Shown: positions 41,687 through 48,183, counted from the stretch's first letter. The stretch: 64,000 nucleotides of DNA from Clostridiales bacterium (GCA_004557075.1 SFEX01000006.1:1-64000), one strand, 5' to 3'. Made by a program: numbers and translations. The notes: generated by a model not told the origin, from the letters alone.

Positions 41687-42335
41687 TGCTCCCGCTCCCT
41701 TCGATTAGTTTGCGGATTTTGTACTCTGCATAATCTGCTACGTCTTTTACTGTTTTTTCATATGCTTCTTTGCTGCATCGCCCTATTTCGTTCTTGCCAT
41801 TATCAAGAAAACGCATCATATTTTGCCCGTAGTATTGTAAATCAACATCCAGTTTGTTCGGATCTTTCGATATCAGGCCATCGTGATAAAGATCGCACTG
41901 CTCAAAATAATCAAGCATAATATCTTCGTCTTTGGAAGACAGACGGGATTCACAAGCGTAACAGGTATAACCGCAGCGTGACAAATAGCAACGAAATGCA
42001 TAATAAGCTAAATTTTCATAGTCAATCATTTTGAGTTCGCGTTCTTCTGCTGCGTCTGCCAACGCTAAAAAATAATCTTCATTGCTCTTATAGTTATCTT
42101 CTCCCATTATCCATTCAACACGAATATTAGAGAAATGTTTTTTGATTTGAAGCGCGGTATCTGATGTTACGGGAGCTTTTTGGTTGAACATCCTGCTTAG
42201 ATGCTGCTGTGAGCAATGTAACACTGTTTCGGCGAAAGCCTGTTGTGTCATCCCACTCTCAGCAACAATGGTTTTAATGCGCTCGCAGCTTATAGGGTTA
42301 ATATTTGCTTTCTTTTTAGGCATATGCTTCACCAC
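41679..42335 (-). CDS. Phage-type XRE repressor
   Basis: The 218-residue protein begins with a short basic segment and an HTH: ERIKTIVAESGMTQQAFAET, then LHCSQQHLSRMFNQ. The C-terminal part contains several Cys (CFRCYLSRCGYTCYACESRL region) and acidic helices; no S24 protease motif is seen, so induction would not follow the LexA/CI self-cleavage route. It lies between integrase and a divergent promoter region with palindromes, consistent with lysogeny-type control of the element. Confidence 0.78.
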   Translation of the reverse strand: MVKHMPKKKANINPISCERIKTIVAESGMTQQAFAETVLHCSQQHLSRMFNQKAPVTSDTALQIKKHFSNIRVEWIMGEDNYKSNEDYFLALADAAEERELKMIDYENLAYYAFRCYLSRCGYTCYACESRLSSKDEDIMLDYFEQCDLYHDGLISKDPNKLDVDLQYYGQNMMRFLDNGKNEIGRCSKEAYEKTVKDVADYAEYKIRKLIEGSGSNG

Positions 42336-42460
42336 AATGTGTAAATTATATTGATTTTAAAGTTAAAAAATTTTAAAATGTGCTTGATGTTAATTAACTT
42401 TGGAGTTATAATATCATTGACGATGCAAAAAGTCAACACATAATATGAAAGGATGCAAAA
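42336..42460. promoter_or_regulatory. Divergent control region of the element
   Basis: On the plus strand TTGATG (42384-42389), 17 bases, TATAAT (42407-42412) drive the excisionase-side genes. The spacer starts inside the palindrome GTTAATTAAC (42389-42398). On the other side ATTTTAAA...TTTAAAAT repeats (about 42355-42381) overlap the repressor's own promoter zone. These are probable repressor operators. Confidence 0.6.
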
Positions 42461-42649
42461 ATGGAACAAAAGAGATTTTTATCAATTAAAGAGACTGCGA
42501 AAACGGGGATAATAACCGAACACCTGCTGCGGCAAATGGTAGCAAAAGGCGAAGCACCGGGATTCTACGCGGGTACACATTTCCGGGTAAATTATCCGAT
42601 GCTCGTTGCAAAACTCGATGCCATGAGTGCTGGAGGTGTAGCGCAGTGA
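42461..42649 (+). CDS. Excisionase-like / HTH DNA-binding protein
   Basis: The 62-residue protein, MEQKRFLSIKETAKTGIITE, then HLLRQMVAKGEAPGFYAGTH and FRVNYPMLVAKLD, has the MerR-like winged helix seen in excisionase or element-encoded helix-turn-helix proteins of Firmicutes. GAAAGGATGC lies upstream. First gene of the plus-strand transcript. Its stop overlaps the next GTG (GTGA). Confidence 0.7.
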   Translation: MEQKRFLSIKETAKTGIITEHLLRQMVAKGEAPGFYAGTHFRVNYPMLVAKLDAMSAGGVAQ

Positions 42650-42717
42650 GAAAAAGCGAAAACGCCCGCTCCGGCGTGAGTATGCCAAAACGGGCGAGAA
42701 CAAGGAAAACTATTTAA
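42646..42717 (+). CDS. Small basic peptide, 23 residues
   Basis: A GTG start overlaps the preceding stop (GTGA) and has TGGAGGTGTAGC upstream. The product begins MRKSENARSGVSM, contains PKRARTRK and ends at TAA, whose last A starts the next ATG. Strongly basic. No family is recognised. The ribosome site and tight coupling on both sides support translation. Confidence 0.5.
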   Translation: MRKSENARSGVSMPKRARTRKTI

Positions 42718-42782
42718 TGACTTTTGTTAAAGCGAATAGGACAGTGTATAGGCTGCTGGTGGGGATGCTCGATGAGGGATAG
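42717..42782 (+). CDS. Small peptide, 21 residues, coupled
   Basis: It starts inside the preceding stop (TAATG) with CAAGGAAAAC upstream, begins MTFVKANRTVYRLLVGMLDE and ends at TAG 42780-42782, 8 bases into the next gene. It could be a genuine peptide or a coupling leader for the downstream replication-like gene. Confidence 0.45.
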   Translation: MTFVKANRTVYRLLVGMLDEG

Positions 42783-43374
42783 CTTTGTGTTTTACAAATC
42801 CTTTCTTACGTCAATTAGTCTGCTTCCCGCGTCCAAGCGCCTTGAAGCATATGAAGGGCTTGCCAGATGCAGTCTCGGCGAGATAACTCCGGACGAGCTG
42901 AAGTATCCTGTAAACGCGCTTGTGGCGCAGATGATAGCATCGGTCAAGGCAGCGCAGGATCGCCATGACAAAGCTGAGGAAGACGGCAAAAAAGGCGGCA
43001 GGCCGCGTAAATGGGTAGATCAAGAAGAGGCAGAGGCACTTTTCGCTGAGCTTGGCACTTGGTCAGCAGTTGCGGAAAAACTTGACGTCTCCGAAAACAC
43101 GTTGCTTAAAGCCCGCCGAGTTTGGGAGGCGCAAAAACGCAAAAACCTCAAAAACCTTAATGTTAATGATAATGTTAATGGTAATGTCAATGTAAATGAC
43201 AATTACCAATTAACTAATATTAATAATAAAGCGTCGGACGGCACACGGCTTGAAGCCGTGCCGCCGCCGCGAGGATATGAGTGGAGCGGAGATGTTTTTA
43301 CAATTCGCGGGACACATTACCGCGAGTGCATACGCAAAGAAACCGGAGAGGAAAAAGTGGTGCAGCTTGATTAA
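42772..43374 (+). CDS. Phage replication-like protein (DUF6291-like)
   Basis: Start ATG 42772 (GGTGGGG upstream) gives 200 residues: MRDSFVFYKSFLTSISLLPA, then YEGLARCSLGEITPDELKYP, a hydrophilic hinge KKGGRPRK, an HTH-like AVAEKLDVSENTLLKARRVW, and an Asn/Val-rich linker (NVNDNVNGNVNVNDN). This resembles small DnaD-like/DUF6291 proteins of phages and elements that act in replication start. The Asn-rich stretch is encoded by near-repeats of AATGTTAATG and could vary in length. Confidence 0.65.
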   Translation: MRDSFVFYKSFLTSISLLPASKRLEAYEGLARCSLGEITPDELKYPVNALVAQMIASVKAAQDRHDKAEEDGKKGGRPRKWVDQEEAEALFAELGTWSAVAEKLDVSENTLLKARRVWEAQKRKNLKNLNVNDNVNGNVNVNDNYQLTNINNKASDGTRLEAVPPPRGYEWSGDVFTIRGTHYRECIRKETGEEKVVQLD

Positions 43375-43516
43375 TTTTGTCGAGAAAGTGCAAGAAAATG
43401 CCACCTAAAAAAAGAGACTTATTCCAGAGTACACCCGCTCAGAAACGTTTTTGAGAGCGGGAGAGCCGCGCAGCAATGGTATGTTGTCAAATACATTGTA
43501 ATGCGGAGGCCTGGCA

Positions 43517-44281
43517 ATGTCAAACGAAGAATTAGCGAATCTCATACACGACGGAGAACACGAGAGAATTATTGAGCTGTGGGAGCAAGTAAAGCGATTT
43601 GCAATGAAAAAGGCTAATAAGTGGCTTATGGCGTATAAGTCCCGCTCAGACGTCGATTTTGATGATCTGGTAAGCACAGCGTATATATCCATGTGTGAAG
43701 CCGTAGAGAGCTACAAGCAGAATAAAGGCGCTTTTCTGTCATGGTATGATTATTACCTGAGCGGGAGCTTTTCGGCGCTTTATGGTATGCGTACAGAGAG
43801 ACAAAAGAACGATCTGCTCAATACCGCAACAAGCCTTGATATACCGGTCGGCATTACGGAAGATTGCAGTCTATCCGAGATTGTGCCCGATCCGGACAGC
43901 GCAAGAGCCTTTGAGAACGTGGAGGAGGATGTTTATATCTCTCAGCTTCACAACGCGCTGTATGACGCGCTGAGGTCTATTAGACCGTACTATGGCGACA
44001 TCGTTGAGCGCCGATACTTCAAAACTCAGACGCTTAAAAGCATAGCTGAGGAACTGGGCGTAAATCCTAACGAAATACGCAGACGCGAAGATCTCGGCAT
44101 TAGGGCGCTGCGCAAACCGCCTATTGCTTCAAAACTGAGGCAGTTTCTTGACTTCGACTATTACGGCGGTACGGGGCTGAGCTCGTTCAGGAACACCGGC
44201 ACGAGCGTTCAGGAGCGGTATTTAATAAAAGCTGAAAAACGTGCAAATGCTTTACAAAACTTGACAAAACCTGACTTTTAA
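43517..44281 (+). CDS. Sigma-70-like protein of the element
   Basis: The 254 residues have a region-2-like block (DFDDLVSTAYISMCEAVESY, then GAFLSWYDYYLSGSFSALYG) and a region-4 HTH (RRYFKTQTLKSIAEELGVNP, NEIRRREDLGIRALRK). It is longer than phage RinA/ArpU-type activators and looks like a small sigma factor or late-gene activator. GGAGGCCTGGCA lies upstream. It may direct transcription of the genes to its right, or of a helper phage. Confidence 0.75.
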   Translation: MSNEELANLIHDGEHERIIELWEQVKRFAMKKANKWLMAYKSRSDVDFDDLVSTAYISMCEAVESYKQNKGAFLSWYDYYLSGSFSALYGMRTERQKNDLLNTATSLDIPVGITEDCSLSEIVPDPDSARAFENVEEDVYISQLHNALYDALRSIRPYYGDIVERRYFKTQTLKSIAEELGVNPNEIRRREDLGIRALRKPPIASKLRQFLDFDYYGGTGLSSFRNTGTSVQERYLIKAEKRANALQNLTKPDF

Positions 44282-44419
44282 AGCGTAAATAAGCAATAAT
44301 AAACCGCTATCCACATAACAGAAGGACGGCGGAAGCATCAAAAACGCTCTTATTGCACCCGCTCTTGCATTTCGTCAAAGGCTGTGTTATGCTGCCGTTG
44401 GCGCTTCATTGGAGCGCCG

Positions 44420-44616
44420 GGCGCTGCACAACGGCAGGCGGTTAGCCACACCACCCGAAAGGGGGGTGAGGCATATGCCCATAACACTGACGATACATAT
44501 CTTCGGATATACGATCACTGTCAGAGTTAAAAAGCAAAACCGCCACCCCGGCAGGTGACGGTTTTAGTGTTTACTAAACAGATCATCGAAAAGGGCTAAC
44601 CGCTTGTCGCAGCGCC
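44420..44616 (+). promoter_or_regulatory. Long-range inverted repeat around the peptide gene
   Basis: GGCGCTGC (44420-44427) and CGGTTAGCC (44439-44447) pair in order with GGCTAACCG (44594-44602) and GCAGCGCC (44609-44616), the latter followed by TTTT. This joins the 5' and 3' ends of a short mRNA, as in known type I toxin messages, and could close off the ribosome site. Confidence 0.65.
44475..44558 (+). CDS. 27-residue peptide, candidate type I toxin
   Basis: ATG 44475 follows AAAGGGGGGTGAGG. The product begins MPITLTIHIFGYTITV, an alternating hydrophobic beta-like or membrane-active stretch, and ends RVKKQNRHPGR, strongly basic. Its 3' end overlaps an antisense RNA with a perfect promoter and terminator (44528-44622), and flanking sequences can pair over a long range. 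I know no characterised toxin with this sequence. Confidence 0.7.
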   Translation: MPITLTIHIFGYTITVRVKKQNRHPGR

Positions 44617-44622
44617 TTTTCT
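44528..44622 (-). ncRNA. Antisense RNA, candidate type I antitoxin
   Basis: On the minus strand TTGACA (44657-44652), exactly 17 bases, and TATAAT (44634-44629) predict a start near 44622. About 95 bases on, AAAACCGTCACC/GGTGGCGGTTTT forms a stem followed by GCTTTTTAAC. The RNA is complementary to the last ~30 bases of the peptide gene and to the mRNA 3' part that takes part in long-range pairing. Confidence 0.7.
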
Positions 44623-44932
44623 GCGCCTATTATATCTCCCGCTCTGCACTGTGTCAAGTGTGGAGCGGGTTTTCGTTTTGCGAATTATTCAGAGCTGATA
44701 TTTTGCACGTTGCCGTTAAATGCCGTTTAAACGCCATGTGAGCCGATTTACAAACGTATGACAAGAGAGACGCAGATGCGGCAAAAACCCGTCAGGACGG
44801 CTCCGGTGAGCTTACAGAGCTACTCAACGACGCTACTTTACCGTTCATGCTCTTCGCTGCACCTTGGATACCGGAAAAAGCAGCCCCGCAGAGAGTTGAG
44901 GCCACTTTTAAGGTGGCGTTTTGCTTTTGGGG
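44559..44932. other. Gap between peptide gene and zeta-type toxin
   Basis: It holds the antisense promoter (44629-44657), a plus-strand hairpin CCCGCTCT...GGAGCGGGTTTT (about 44637-44673), an open frame without a start codon (44741-44936, reading ADLQTYDKRDADAAKTRQDG) that may be a gene remnant, and a terminator GCCAC/GTGGC with T-rich tail (44900-44929). No complete gene is seen. Confidence 0.5.
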
Positions 44933-45496
44933 TTAATGCAGGTTTAAATACTCCGAAAGCTCGGATATCCATTTTGGGCGCACATTGCCTTTAATAACAA
45001 GTTCGCCGTTTGCATATTCGGCAACCTCGACAAAGCCGTTGTCGTTATCGAAGAACCTTGCTTCATCGCAATAGGGCAGCACCTTAGCAACAGCCTCCCA
45101 GCGACCGGCAAAGCGACGCTGTACATCCTCATCGCGGATATCATGTCCGCCGCGCCTGACGCGGTTTTCTATTCTTGCAAGGCTTTCTTCCAGCGTGTCA
45201 AGGCCGACATAGTACAGCCGGACATAATAGCCCTGCTCCTTAGCTTTAGCAGCCGTCAACTCTGTTTTGTGCCCGCTCAGGGTGGTCTCCTGCGTGAAGC
45301 TTATATCTTTGCTCAGACAGTTTTTGATGCGCTCAAGCGCTATCTTGCCGCCCTTAAGCGCGCTCCCGCCGTTCTGAGCCGTTATCTTGTCCACGTCAAT
45401 GATAATGCCGAGATCCGTTGTCTGCGTCTTTAAAACGCCCGTCAAACTGCTCTTGCCCGTGCCGTTGACGCCGCCGATGATGGTGTATATCTTCAT
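44933..45496 (-). CDS. Zeta-type toxin / P-loop kinase
   Basis: The 187-residue protein starts MKIYTIIGGVNGTGKSSLTG with Walker A GVNGTGKS, then IIIDVDKIT (substrate Asp) and FTQETTLSG. Later Arg residues in SLARIENRVRRGGHDI fit the zeta/AAA-33 kinases, which phosphorylate UDP-N-acetylglucosamine or related targets. Its start coincides with the stop of the XRE gene upstream (shared base 45496), the order expected for antitoxin-toxin. A non-toxic small kinase is the alternative. Confidence 0.78.
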   Translation of the reverse strand: MKIYTIIGGVNGTGKSSLTGVLKTQTTDLGIIIDVDKITAQNGGSALKGGKIALERIKNCLSKDISFTQETTLSGHKTELTAAKAKEQGYYVRLYYVGLDTLEESLARIENRVRRGGHDIRDEDVQRRFAGRWEAVAKVLPYCDEARFFDNDNGFVEVAEYANGELVIKGNVRPKWISELSEYLNLH

Positions 45497-45711
45497 TATT
45501 CGGTCTCCTCGCTCTCATAGGTCAGTATGTCCCCCGGCTGGCAATGTAGCAATTCACATATACGCGCAATATTTTCTAAGGTAACAAGCTCACCACGCCT
45601 GAACGCCTGAACGGTGCTTTCTGCAAGCAGCTTTTCTTTCCGTATCCGATATGTGCTATATCCATTTTCCTTTAGCGCGGCTAATACATCAAAGTTATAC
45701 CGTATAGGCAT
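45496..45711 (-). CDS. XRE-type antitoxin/repressor
   Basis: The 71-residue HTH protein begins MPIRYNFDVLAALKENGYST, with STVQAFRRGELVTLENIARI as recognition region, and LHCQPGDILTYESEE at the end, the usual HTH_26/Cro-like layout. AAGGAGGTCGAGG gives a strong ribosome site. It overlaps the zeta-type gene by one base and probably neutralises it and represses the shared promoter. Confidence 0.8.
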   Translation of the reverse strand: MPIRYNFDVLAALKENGYSTYRIRKEKLLAESTVQAFRRGELVTLENIARICELLHCQPGDILTYESEETE

Positions 45712-45782
45712 AGCCTCGACCTCCTTAAATTCAGTTTGGAGGGGGGCGTTTTTTGCATCAACACTCCTCTCCTATTGTACAT

Positions 45783-45888
45783 ATTATAACGCGATTATGC
45801 ACGAAAATCAATGTATAAAATACACAATATTGTGAACTGAAATTCGTGCATAATGTCAATAGACAATGAACGATTATTCGTGTATACT
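45783..45888. promoter_or_regulatory. Divergent promoters with 12-bp operators
   Basis: Minus strand: TTGATT (45811-45806), 17 bases, TATAAT (45788-45783) for the antitoxin-toxin pair. Its spacer contains TTCGTGCATAAT, whose partner lies inverted at 45843-45854; a third partial copy, GATTATTCGTG, is near 45872. Plus strand: TAGACA (45860-45865), 17 bases, TATACT (45883-45888) for the leader and genes from 46048. One protein could control both directions. Confidence 0.7.
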
Positions 45889-45897
45889 ATAATCACA

Positions 45898-46022
45898 ACA
45901 GAGAGATAAGCAGCCGGAAAGACCTTAGCGAAGAAGTCAAACAGTCTCTGTAATCTCTCAAAGCCCCGCAAACTGCCGGAAAGACTTACATGGAAGTAGT
46001 CAAACAGTCTCAGGAGCGGGGC
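45898..46022 (+). ncRNA. Tandem structured RNA motif in a leader
   Basis: Two modules begin at or just after the predicted transcription start. Each has an outer stem (AGAGAT/ATCTCT at 45902-45958; GCCCCGC/GCGGGGC at 45963-46022), unrelated in sequence, enclosing identical cores GCCGGAAAGAC and AGTCAAACAGTCTC. AGAC can pair with the nearby AGTC or with the later AGTCT. Conserved cores with changed but still pairing stems indicate selected RNA structure. I cannot name an Rfam family. Confidence 0.6.
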
Positions 46023-46047
46023 AAAATATGAAAAGGAGATCAAAGCA

Positions 46048-46317
46048 ATGAGCACACAGGACATTGAGCGTAAAATCAAGCTGCTGCGAGAGATGCAGCG
46101 TATGGCGGAGGAGGCACAGGCAGAGGCTGAAGCCCTCAAGGACGAGATAAAAGCCTTTATGGGCGCGTCTGAGGAGCTGAGAGCGGGAGAGTATAAAATC
46201 ACATGGCGCACGGTAGAAAGCGCCAGAGTGGACACGAAAGCCCTTGCAAAGGCTATGCCGGACGTGGCAGCGGCATTTACCCGCACTTCAACGGTACGCC
46301 GCTTCTGCATCGCATGA
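46048..46317 (+). CDS. Small phage-type protein, Gp157-like
   Basis: The 89 residues start MSTQDIERKIKLLREMQRMA with a coiled coil (10-40) and end with a beta-rich part, GEYKITWRTVESARVDTKAL, then TRTSTVRRFCIA. This is the pattern of short Gp157-like phage proteins near recombination genes. AAAAGGAGATC lies upstream. It follows the tandem RNA motif directly. Confidence 0.65.
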   Translation: MSTQDIERKIKLLREMQRMAEEAQAEAEALKDEIKAFMGASEELRAGEYKITWRTVESARVDTKALAKAMPDVAAAFTRTSTVRRFCIA

Positions 46318-46373
46318 AAAGAGCCCCTTGCCTGTGTGCCGGTCAAGCTTCAGGCGAGGAGCTACAAACAACC

Positions 46374-46410
46374 CGGAGCGGGTGTGATTTGATTATACCG
46401 CACCCGCTCC
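46374..46410 (+). promoter_or_regulatory. Hairpin with ACCCGCTC motif
   Basis: GGAGCGGGTG and CACCCGCTCC form a 10-bp stem before the next gene. It carries two of the eight exact copies of the element's recurrent 8-mer. Confidence 0.5.
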
Positions 46411-46436
46411 ACGATTTCAAGAGGAGAAACAAAAGT

Positions 46437-46706
46437 ATGACAGTGAAGAACCCGATCCGGCAGCTCATTGAGCCTGACGAAGCAATGAAGCTGTTTCACT
46501 ATGCTGAAGAAATGCACATAGTAAAAGACTTACACGACACTTACAGAACGCAGCGAGGGCGAGGCAGCGACGGCATATGGGATATGCTGAGCCTGCTTAC
46601 TTTCGCCTATGATACCGGCAGAGTACAGGGAATCCGAGAGGAAAGAGCCAAAAAAGCCCCGGAACGTAGAGTTACGGAAGCTTTCCATTGCGCTATGGGG
46701 AGATGA
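46437..46706 (+). CDS. Small element protein, unknown
   Basis: The 89-residue protein begins MTVKNPIRQLIEPDEAMKLF and is mostly helical and charged (EEMHIVKDLHDTYRTQRGRG, TGRVQGIREERAKKAPE). No family is recognised. AAGAGGAGAAACAAA precedes ATG 46437. Its stop overlaps an in-frame ATG of the next gene. Confidence 0.6.
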   Translation: MTVKNPIRQLIEPDEAMKLFHYAEEMHIVKDLHDTYRTQRGRGSDGIWDMLSLLTFAYDTGRVQGIREERAKKAPERRVTEAFHCAMGR

Positions 46707-46708
46707 AC

Positions 46709-46981
46709 ATGAATGGCACACGCGAGTTTTTGAATGACGTAAGTAGAGTAAGGGCGCAGGATGGGGGCAAATATCTTGCGCTTCTGGCTATGATGCTTTT
46801 CATGACGGCTGAAGAAGGGAAAAATGCACCGAATATACGGGGGCAATTACAAAGCGCTCACCGTGACGATCTGGAACAAGCTATAAAACGCTTGCAGGAC
46901 ATACGGAGCGGGTTTAAGTGGCCGGAGCTGATAGATGGAACAGTATCTTTTATTCAGCAGCTTTTAATCAAAACAGACTAA
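46709..46981 (+). CDS. Small element protein, unknown
   Basis: ATG 46709 was preferred over 46703 because GGGGAG is then at normal spacing. The 90 residues begin MNGTREFLNDVSRVRAQDGG, include a hydrophobic helix YLALLAMMLFMTAEEGK, and end KWPELIDGTVSFIQQLLIKT. No family recognised; helical, phage-like. Confidence 0.55.
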   Translation: MNGTREFLNDVSRVRAQDGGKYLALLAMMLFMTAEEGKNAPNIRGQLQSAHRDDLEQAIKRLQDIRSGFKWPELIDGTVSFIQQLLIKTD

Positions 46982-47013
46982 TATTTTGGAATCATTCGGA
47001 GGATAAAATCACT

Positions 47014-47136
47014 ATGGTAGACGAAAAGCACCGCGAAGCGTTGACAAATGAAGTCATGCGACAGCTTGAAAAAATGAGTGTTAAAAATATCCGGCTCGTA
47101 CTTATGTTCGTGCTGGAAATGAGCAGAGGCGCATAA
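47014..47136 (+). CDS. Small element protein, 40 residues
   Basis: ATG 47014 follows CGGAGGATAAAATC. The product begins MVDEKHREALTNEVMRQLEK and ends LVLMFVLEMSRGA, an amphipathic helical peptide of a type common near the ends of Firmicute elements. No function is known. Confidence 0.55.
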   Translation: MVDEKHREALTNEVMRQLEKMSVKNIRLVLMFVLEMSRGA

Positions 47137-47187
47137 CATACCGGTTAATGAAAGATGTCAAAAGATGACATTAAATCCCATATTAAT

Positions 47188-47224
47188 ACCCGCTCCGGAA
47201 ATGAAAATTCCGAGCGGGTTTTTA
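47188..47224 (+). terminator. Terminator of the element's plus-strand transcript
   Basis: ACCCGCTCCGGAA and TTCCGAGCGGGTTTTTAG make a stem with a T-run. Both arms carry the recurrent ACCCGCTC motif. Confidence 0.8.
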
Positions 47225-47369
47225 GCTAAAAATAATTCAACAAAAATTCAACTCCATTGCAAAAAGTTGAATTATTCTGCACAACGATACAAAACGTCAA
47301 AATAAAAAAATCCTGATTTATCAATGCTTTATGGCATGTTATGAAACGATAAAAAACGCCATTTTTAAA

Positions 47370-47415
47370 ACTCCGACTCTGAAGGTCGTGGGTTCGAATC
47401 CCGTCGGGCGTACCA
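47370..47415 (+). repeat. attR, 46-bp direct repeat (right)
   Basis: Exact copy of tRNA-Arg bases 40335-40380, without the 5' half of the tRNA. Marks the element's right boundary. Confidence 0.95.
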
Positions 47416-47676
47416 CGAAAAGTCCTGAAATTTCAATGGTTTCAGGGCTTTTTGCTACTTTTGGAACGCCCATTAATTAGGCGATTTTAGCTGTTTTTAG
47501 CGGTAATAGGCTATCAAGTGTTGCACCTATTAATGTCTAAAGCCCCGTTGAAAACGCTTGGGTCAACGCCTGCCCATTAGCCCCGGCGTTGATTTTTAAC
47601 CGCACCGAAGGACTGCTTTCTATGCCCGTTAGGACAGGAGCGGCAGTCACTTGCTTTCAAAAACTAAATCATGCTA
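47416..47676. other. Chromosomal gap right of attR
   Basis: The stretch contains a hairpin AGTCCTGAAA/TTTCAGGGCTTTTT (47420-47455) and TCAACGCC/GGCGTTGATTTTTA (about 47565-47600), both terminator-like. No gene is convincing. The first hairpin probably terminated the tRNA-Arg transcript before the element arrived. Confidence 0.5.
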
Positions 47677-47705
47677 TTGACATTAAAACAACAGCGTGCT
47701 ATTAT
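47666..47705 (+). promoter_or_regulatory. marR promoter
   Basis: TTGACA (47677-47682), 17 bases, TATTAT (47700-47705). The upstream 10-mer AAATCATGCT (47666-47675) is repeated exactly at 48211-48220 before the MATE gene, so it is a candidate MarR site. Confidence 0.65.
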
Positions 47706-47730
47706 ATTTTAACGGATAGGAGGCGTACTA

Positions 47731-48156
47731 ATGGAAGAACGTAAGGATTGCGGGGCGCTGCTGAAAAAAATAAACGACGAGCTGGAGAAAAACGCAAACA
47801 ATGCTCTCCGCGGTCAGGATCTGACGATAGCGCAGTTGGGTGCGCTTTTGGAGTTGAACGACGCCGAGGATGGACAGCTTACCTTAAAGGAGCTGGAAAG
47901 GCGGCTTCATGTGGCGCAGTCCACGGCGGCAGGTATCGTTTCCAGACTGGAGCGCAAGGCTCTGGCGGAGTCTTTCGGCGATCCGTCGGATAGGCGCATT
48001 AAGATTGTCAAAATCACTTCTGCGGGAGCAGAGCGCGTGAAAAAAACAGACCTGCACCGCATACAGACGGAGGAGCGCCTACTCTCCGGACTGACCGAGA
48101 CGGAAAGAAGCATCTTCTATTCGCTGCTCAAAAAGGTCTGCGACACATTACGCTGA
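47731..48156 (+). CDS. MarR-family regulator of the MATE pump
   Basis: The 141-residue protein has the MarR core LTIAQLGALLELNDAEDGQL, the HTH TLKELERRLHVAQSTAAGIV and the wing SFGDPSDRRIKIVKITSAG (DxR...V..T). GGAGGCGTAC precedes ATG 47731. Followed by a MATE transporter after 85 bases; shared promoter 10-mers suggest that it controls both. Confidence 0.87.
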   Translation: MEERKDCGALLKKINDELEKNANNALRGQDLTIAQLGALLELNDAEDGQLTLKELERRLHVAQSTAAGIVSRLERKALAESFGDPSDRRIKIVKITSAGAERVKKTDLHRIQTEERLLSGLTETERSIFYSLLKKVCDTLR

Positions 48157-48183
48157 GAAAATACCCGATAGACGGGTACTTTC

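Larger units (their letters stand above)
40335..47415. mobile_element. Integrative element in tRNA-Arg(CCG), about 7.0 kb
   Basis: It is bounded by exact 46-bp copies of the tRNA-Arg 3' part. The minus strand near the left end carries integrase and repressor; the plus strand carries an excisionase-like gene, small coupled genes, a replication-like gene, a sigma-like gene, a peptide/antisense RNA pair, a zeta-type toxin pair and four small phage-type genes. It has no relaxase, capsid, portal or terminase gene, so it resembles a phage satellite or mobilisable island that needs a helper. All main genes are intact. Confidence 0.88.

Noticed and set aside
43140..43205. AATGTTAATG-type repeats as origin iterons
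   Set aside because: They encode an in-frame Asn/Val linker of the replication-like protein and vary like a coding microsatellite. An origin inside the gene is possible but unsupported.
44741..44936. Open frame reading ADLQTYDKRDADAAKTRQDG onward as a gene
   Set aside because: A stop codon lies directly before it, there is no start codon or ribosome site, and its end runs into a terminator hairpin. At most a remnant.
45898..46022. CRISPR array
   Set aside because: Only two units, with differing outer sequences that pair internally; no constant direct repeats with unique spacers and no cas genes.
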